Below are positions 6,011-8,007 of a stretch of 8,007 nt of DNA, in pieces. Where the stretch lies: the NCBI GenBank assembly GCA_023433465.1, contig JAEZCR010000012.1, positions 1 to 8,007 of the forward strand, in the 5' to 3' direction. The stretch is from Pseudomonadota bacterium. Its GTDB lineage: Bacteria > Pseudomonadota > Gammaproteobacteria > Steroidobacterales > Steroidobacteraceae. The notes beneath the pieces are model-generated. The model was not told the DNA's origin and did no database searches. It was given only the letters and a program-made list of their open reading frames with translations. How positions within the stretch are numbered: position 1 is the first letter of the stretch; each line of letters begins with the position of its first letter. Position numbers and translations under genes: made by a program.

Positions 6011-6964
6011 ATGACAAACAACCACCTTGCTTTCGTGTTTCCCGGCCAGGGATCGCAATCGGTCGGCATGCTCGCGAAGCTCGCCGACGAATCACCGGTC
6101 GTGCGCGCGACGTTCGCCGAAGCGTCGGATGTGCTCGGCTACGACCTGTGGAAGCTGTGCAGCGTCGGGCCCGCGGACGTCTTGAACTCCACCGAGCGCA
6201 CGCAGCCCGCCATGCTCGCGGCCGGCATCGCGACGTGGCGTCTGTGGAAGGAGCGCAATGCGCCGCAACCCGCCGTCGTCACCGGCCACAGTCTCGGTGA
6301 ATTCACCGCGCTGGTCGCCGCGGGTGCGATCGATTTCGCCACCTGCGTCGATCTCGTCCGTTATCGAGGCCAGGTCATGCAGGCGGCCGTGCCGGCCGGC
6401 GCCGGCGCCATGGCGGCCTTGTTAGGCCTCGAGGATGCCGACGTCGAAGCCGCCTGCCGCGAGGCGAGCGTGCAAGGCGGCGTCGTGGAAGCCGTCAATT
6501 TCAATTCGCCCGGGCAGGTGGTGATCGCCGGCGAACGCGCAGCGGTGTTGCGCGCCATCGAGACGGCCAAGGCCCGCGGCGCCAAGCGCGCGCTCGAACT
6601 ACCGGTCAGTGTTCCGTCGCACAGCAGCCTCATGAAACCGGCGGGCGAGCGCCTCGGCGAGAAGCTCGCGTCGACGACCTTCAACAAGCCCTCGATCCGC
6701 TACGTGAGCGCGGTCGACGCGCAGGAACATTCCGACCCCGATGACATTCGCGCGCTGCTCGTGCGCCAGTTGTCGAGCCCCGTGCGCTGGACCTCGACGG
6801 TCGCGGCGCTGACCGGGGCCGGCATCAAGCAGGTGGTCGAATGCGGCCCGGGGCAGGTGCTCGCGGGCCTCGTCAAACGCATCGAGCGCGGACGCGATAC
6901 CCAGACCTTCGTGCTCGAATCTCCCGAAAACATCACCGCAACCGCGACCGCGGTCGCGGCCTGA
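6011..6964 (+). CDS. fabD: FabD, malonyl-CoA:acyl carrier protein transacylase
   Basis: FabD moves malonyl from malonyl-CoA onto the phosphopantetheine arm of acyl carrier protein, supplying the extender unit for cytoplasmic type II fatty-acid synthesis. The 317-residue product starts close to the family N-terminus (LAFVFPGQGSQSVGM, residues 6-20). It has the nucleophile elbow GHSLGE with Ser94, Arg119 in RYRGQVMQ, His204 in PVSVPSHSSLMKP and Gln253 in RQLSSPVRW. These match the catalytic and substrate-binding residues of E. coli FabD (Ser92, Arg117, His201, Gln250). The ending VECGPGQVLAGLVKRI is typical. Length is normal. It is followed 15 nt later by fabG. Upstream it lacks the usual fabH neighbour. 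The start codon has no Shine-Dalgarno sequence and lies next to the TATAAT box. Confidence 0.98.
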   Translation: MTNNHLAFVFPGQGSQSVGMLAKLADESPVVRATFAEASDVLGYDLWKLCSVGPADVLNSTERTQPAMLAAGIATWRLWKERNAPQPAVVTGHSLGEFTALVAAGAIDFATCVDLVRYRGQVMQAAVPAGAGAMAALLGLEDADVEAACREASVQGGVVEAVNFNSPGQVVIAGERAAVLRAIETAKARGAKRALELPVSVPSHSSLMKPAGERLGEKLASTTFNKPSIRYVSAVDAQEHSDPDDIRALLVRQLSSPVRWTSTVAALTGAGIKQVVECGPGQVLAGLVKRIERGRDTQTFVLESPENITATATAVAA

Positions 6965-6979
6965 ACGGAACAGGAACGC

Positions 6980-7723
6980 ATGCTGCAAACAAACCTTCAG
7001 AACGAAGTCGCGCTCGTCACGGGCGCCTCTCGCGGAATCGGACAGGCCATCGCGAAGGCACTGGCCGCGGCCGGCGCCAAGGTCATCGGCACCGCGACCT
7101 CGGAAGCGGGCGCGGCGAACATCAGTTCGTGGCTCGGAAGCAACGGCCGCGGAGCGGTCCTGGACGTGGGCAGCGCCGCCTCGATCGACGCCCTGTTAGG
7201 CGATCTCGACGCGAAGGGCGAGATGCCGACCATCCTCGTGAACAACGCGGCGATCACGCGCGACATGCTGCTGCTGCGCATGAAACCCGAGGACTGGGAC
7301 GCGGTCATCGCGACCAACCTCACCAGCGTGTTCCGCCTGTCGAAAGGATGTTTGAAGCGCATGATGAAGGAGCGGCGAGGGCGGATCGTCTCGCTCACGT
7401 CCATCGTGGGTCTCACTGGAAATCCGGGACAGGCCAACTACGCGGCCGCCAAGGCCGGAATCCTCGGATTCACCAAATCCCTGGCGAAGGAAATCGCGTC
7501 ACGTGGCGTTACGGTGAACGCGGTGGCCCCGGGTTTCATCGACACGGACATGACCCGCGCGCTCAACGACGAGCAGCGGACGGCGCTCACCGCGCAGGTA
7601 CCCATGGCGCGCCTGGGAACGGTGGATGACATTGCCGCGGCCGTGCTTTTCCTGTGTTCACCTGCCGCGAGTTACATCACGGGCGAGACCCTGCACGTGA
7701 ATGGCGGCATGTACATGGCGTGA
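6980..7723 (+). CDS. fabG: FabG, 3-oxoacyl-[acyl carrier protein] reductase
   Basis: FabG is the NADPH-dependent reductase of the first reduction step in fatty-acid elongation, acting on 3-oxoacyl-ACP. The 247-residue product is a classical short-chain dehydrogenase. It has the nucleotide-binding motif TGASRGIG (14-21), NNAA (88-91) and the tetrad Asn113, Ser141 (in TSIVG), Tyr154 and Lys158 (in NYAAAK). The C-terminal motifs VNAVAPGFIDTDMT (179-192) and ITGETLHVNGGMYMA (233-247) are typical of true FabG. Length is normal. The ATG follows AGGA (6972-6975) at a short spacing. It is 15 nt after the fabD stop, so the two are probably co-transcribed. The context fabD-fabG-acpP makes the FabG assignment firmer than motif content alone. 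Confidence 0.98.
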   Translation: MLQTNLQNEVALVTGASRGIGQAIAKALAAAGAKVIGTATSEAGAANISSWLGSNGRGAVLDVGSAASIDALLGDLDAKGEMPTILVNNAAITRDMLLLRMKPEDWDAVIATNLTSVFRLSKGCLKRMMKERRGRIVSLTSIVGLTGNPGQANYAAAKAGILGFTKSLAKEIASRGVTVNAVAPGFIDTDMTRALNDEQRTALTAQVPMARLGTVDDIAAAVLFLCSPAASYITGETLHVNGGMYMA

Positions 7724-7736
7724 GGATGTGGTTTTC

Positions 7737-7758
7737 GACCCTGAATCGTTGGGTCTTT
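7737..7758 (+). terminator. Weak hairpin after fabG, possible terminator or attenuator
   Basis: GACCC (7737-7741) and GGGTC (7751-7755) are perfect complements around a 9-nt loop, followed by only three T residues. It starts 13 nt after the fabG stop codon. The stem is short and the T run poor, so termination would at best be partial, with read-through into acpP likely. Confidence 0.3.
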
Positions 7759-7813
7759 GCAACAGCCAAATCCCCGAAATACAAACAAAAACAAGCACTC
7801 ACAATTTGACAGC

Positions 7814-7850
7814 ATGGCAGCGGGCAAAGTGTTGCCCTAGAATACGCGCC
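7814..7850 (+). promoter_or_regulatory. Candidate sigma-70 promoter of acpP
   Basis: TAGAAT (7838-7843) matches five of six bases of the -10 consensus. ATGGCA (7814-7819) matches four of six -35 bases at an 18-bp spacer. The predicted start is near 7850, leaving a leader of about 66 nt. The discriminator ACGCGC is GC-rich and resembles that of fabD. The perfect TTGACA at 7806-7811 is 26 bp from this -10 box, too far for the standard arrangement. Confidence 0.6.
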
Positions 7851-7851
7851 C

Positions 7852-7883
7852 GCTGCGCGCTCCCCTTCGGGGAGGGCGGCAGC
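7852..7883 (+). promoter_or_regulatory. Hairpin at the 5' end of the acpP leader
   Basis: An outer stem GCTGC (7852-7856) / GCAGC (7879-7883) encloses an inner 6-bp stem CTCCCC (7860-7865) / GGGGAG (7869-7874) with a TTC loop. It would form within a few bases of the predicted 5' end of the acpP mRNA and ends 17 nt before the Shine-Dalgarno sequence, so it does not block ribosome access. No T run follows, so it is not a standard terminator. A role in mRNA stability is plausible but inferred. Confidence 0.5.
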
Positions 7884-7900
7884 CAAAAAACTTTCCTATT

Positions 7901-7905
7901 GAGGG
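7901..7905 (+). promoter_or_regulatory. Ribosome binding site of acpP
   Basis: GAGGG lies about 10 nt before the acpP ATG and is one of the clearer Shine-Dalgarno sequences in the window, in keeping with acpP usually being strongly expressed. Confidence 0.7.
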
Positions 7906-7915
7906 CGAATCAGAA

Positions 7916-8007
7916 ATGAGCACGGTGGAACAACAGGTCAAGGCGATCGTCGCCGAACAGTTGGGCGTCAAGGCTGAGCAGGTAGTGAATGACGCTTCGT
8001 TCGTCGA
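7916..8007 (+). CDS. acpP: Acyl carrier protein AcpP (first 30 residues; cut by window edge)
   Basis: AcpP carries growing acyl chains on a phosphopantetheine arm and is the shared partner of FabD and FabG. The visible N-terminus starts MSTVEQQVKAIVAEQLGVKA and goes on EQVVNDASFV. This matches helix I and the first loop of bacterial ACPs, with the typical pattern V..I..EQLGV....V. The DSL motif with the modified serine lies beyond the right edge. Position directly after fabD-fabG supports the call. It has its own promoter and leader in addition to possible read-through from fabG. Confidence 0.95.
   Translation, partial: MSTVEQQVKAIVAEQLGVKAEQVVNDASFV

Larger units (their letters stand above)
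7724..7915 (+). other. fabG-acpP intergenic region with AT-rich segment
   Basis: This 192-bp gap holds no credible gene. After the weak hairpin there is an A-rich segment (for example 7777-7794, almost all A and C) that stands out against the GC-rich background and could act as an upstream activating or curved element for the acpP promoter. A perfect TTGACA is present at 7806-7811. The acpP promoter, leader hairpin and ribosome binding site follow. Confidence 0.7.

Noticed and set aside
6841..7629. Plus-strand reading frame of 262 codons across fabD and fabG
   Set aside because: Out of frame with two clear enzymes and very rich in Arg/Gly/His, as expected of a shadow frame.
7814..7836. TGGCA...TTGC as a sigma-54 promoter before acpP
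   Set aside because: The GG and GC elements are about 18 bp apart instead of the roughly 10-12 bp needed.
7852..7883. Hairpin before acpP read as an intrinsic terminator of fabG
   Set aside because: No T run follows on the plus strand and none on the minus strand; it lies after the predicted acpP transcript start.
7701..7919. Short plus-strand reading frame between fabG and acpP
   Set aside because: Overlaps the fabG end and the acpP promoter, has no ribosome binding site and a composition unlike the neighbouring genes.

Overview
The window is GC-rich (about two-thirds G+C by eye) and densely coded. Its gene content and protein motifs point to a gammaproteobacterium, probably in or near the Xanthomonadales / Steroidobacter / Nevskia grouping. 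That placement is an inference from type II secretion (T2SS) gene order ending in gspN, the presence of a rhombosortase, and the FabD/FabG sequence type. No rRNA, tRNA, CRISPR array, insertion sequence or phage gene is visible.

Left part (1-5334, minus strand): a run of eight T2SS genes, read right to left as gspG, gspH, gspI, gspJ, gspK, gspL, gspM and gspN; gspN is cut by the left edge. G is the major pseudopilin, H-I-J-K are the minor pseudopilins of the tip, L and M form the inner-membrane assembly platform, and N is a membrane-anchored accessory protein. Most junctions overlap by 1 or 4 nt (TGATG, ATGA or GTGA), so this is one translationally coupled operon. gspC, D, E, F and O are not in the window. 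An extended -10 promoter for the operon sits at 5364-5372.

Middle (5374-6000, plus strand): a rhombosortase gene, diverging from gspG across only 39 bp. Rhombosortases are rhomboid-family intramembrane serine proteases that process proteins with a GlyGly-CTERM tail, many of which are exported by T2SS. The secretion machine and a processing enzyme for part of its cargo therefore share one divergent control region.

Right part (6011-8007, plus strand): the fatty-acid synthesis genes fabD, fabG and the start of acpP. fabD has a perfect TATAAT box on the stop codon of the rhombosortase gene, which predicts a transcript with almost no leader. acpP has its own promoter in a 192-bp AT-richer intergenic region and a 5' leader with a stable-looking hairpin. 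The fabD and acpP -10 boxes share a GC-rich discriminator (TATAATCCGCGCCC and TAGAATACGCGCCC). The usual upstream neighbours of fabD (rpmF, plsX, fabH) are replaced here by the rhombosortase and T2SS genes.

The most unusual features are a collagen-like Gly-X-Pro tail and an internal insertion on the minor pseudopilin GspI, the rhombosortase-T2SS pairing, and the near-leaderless fabD promoter.
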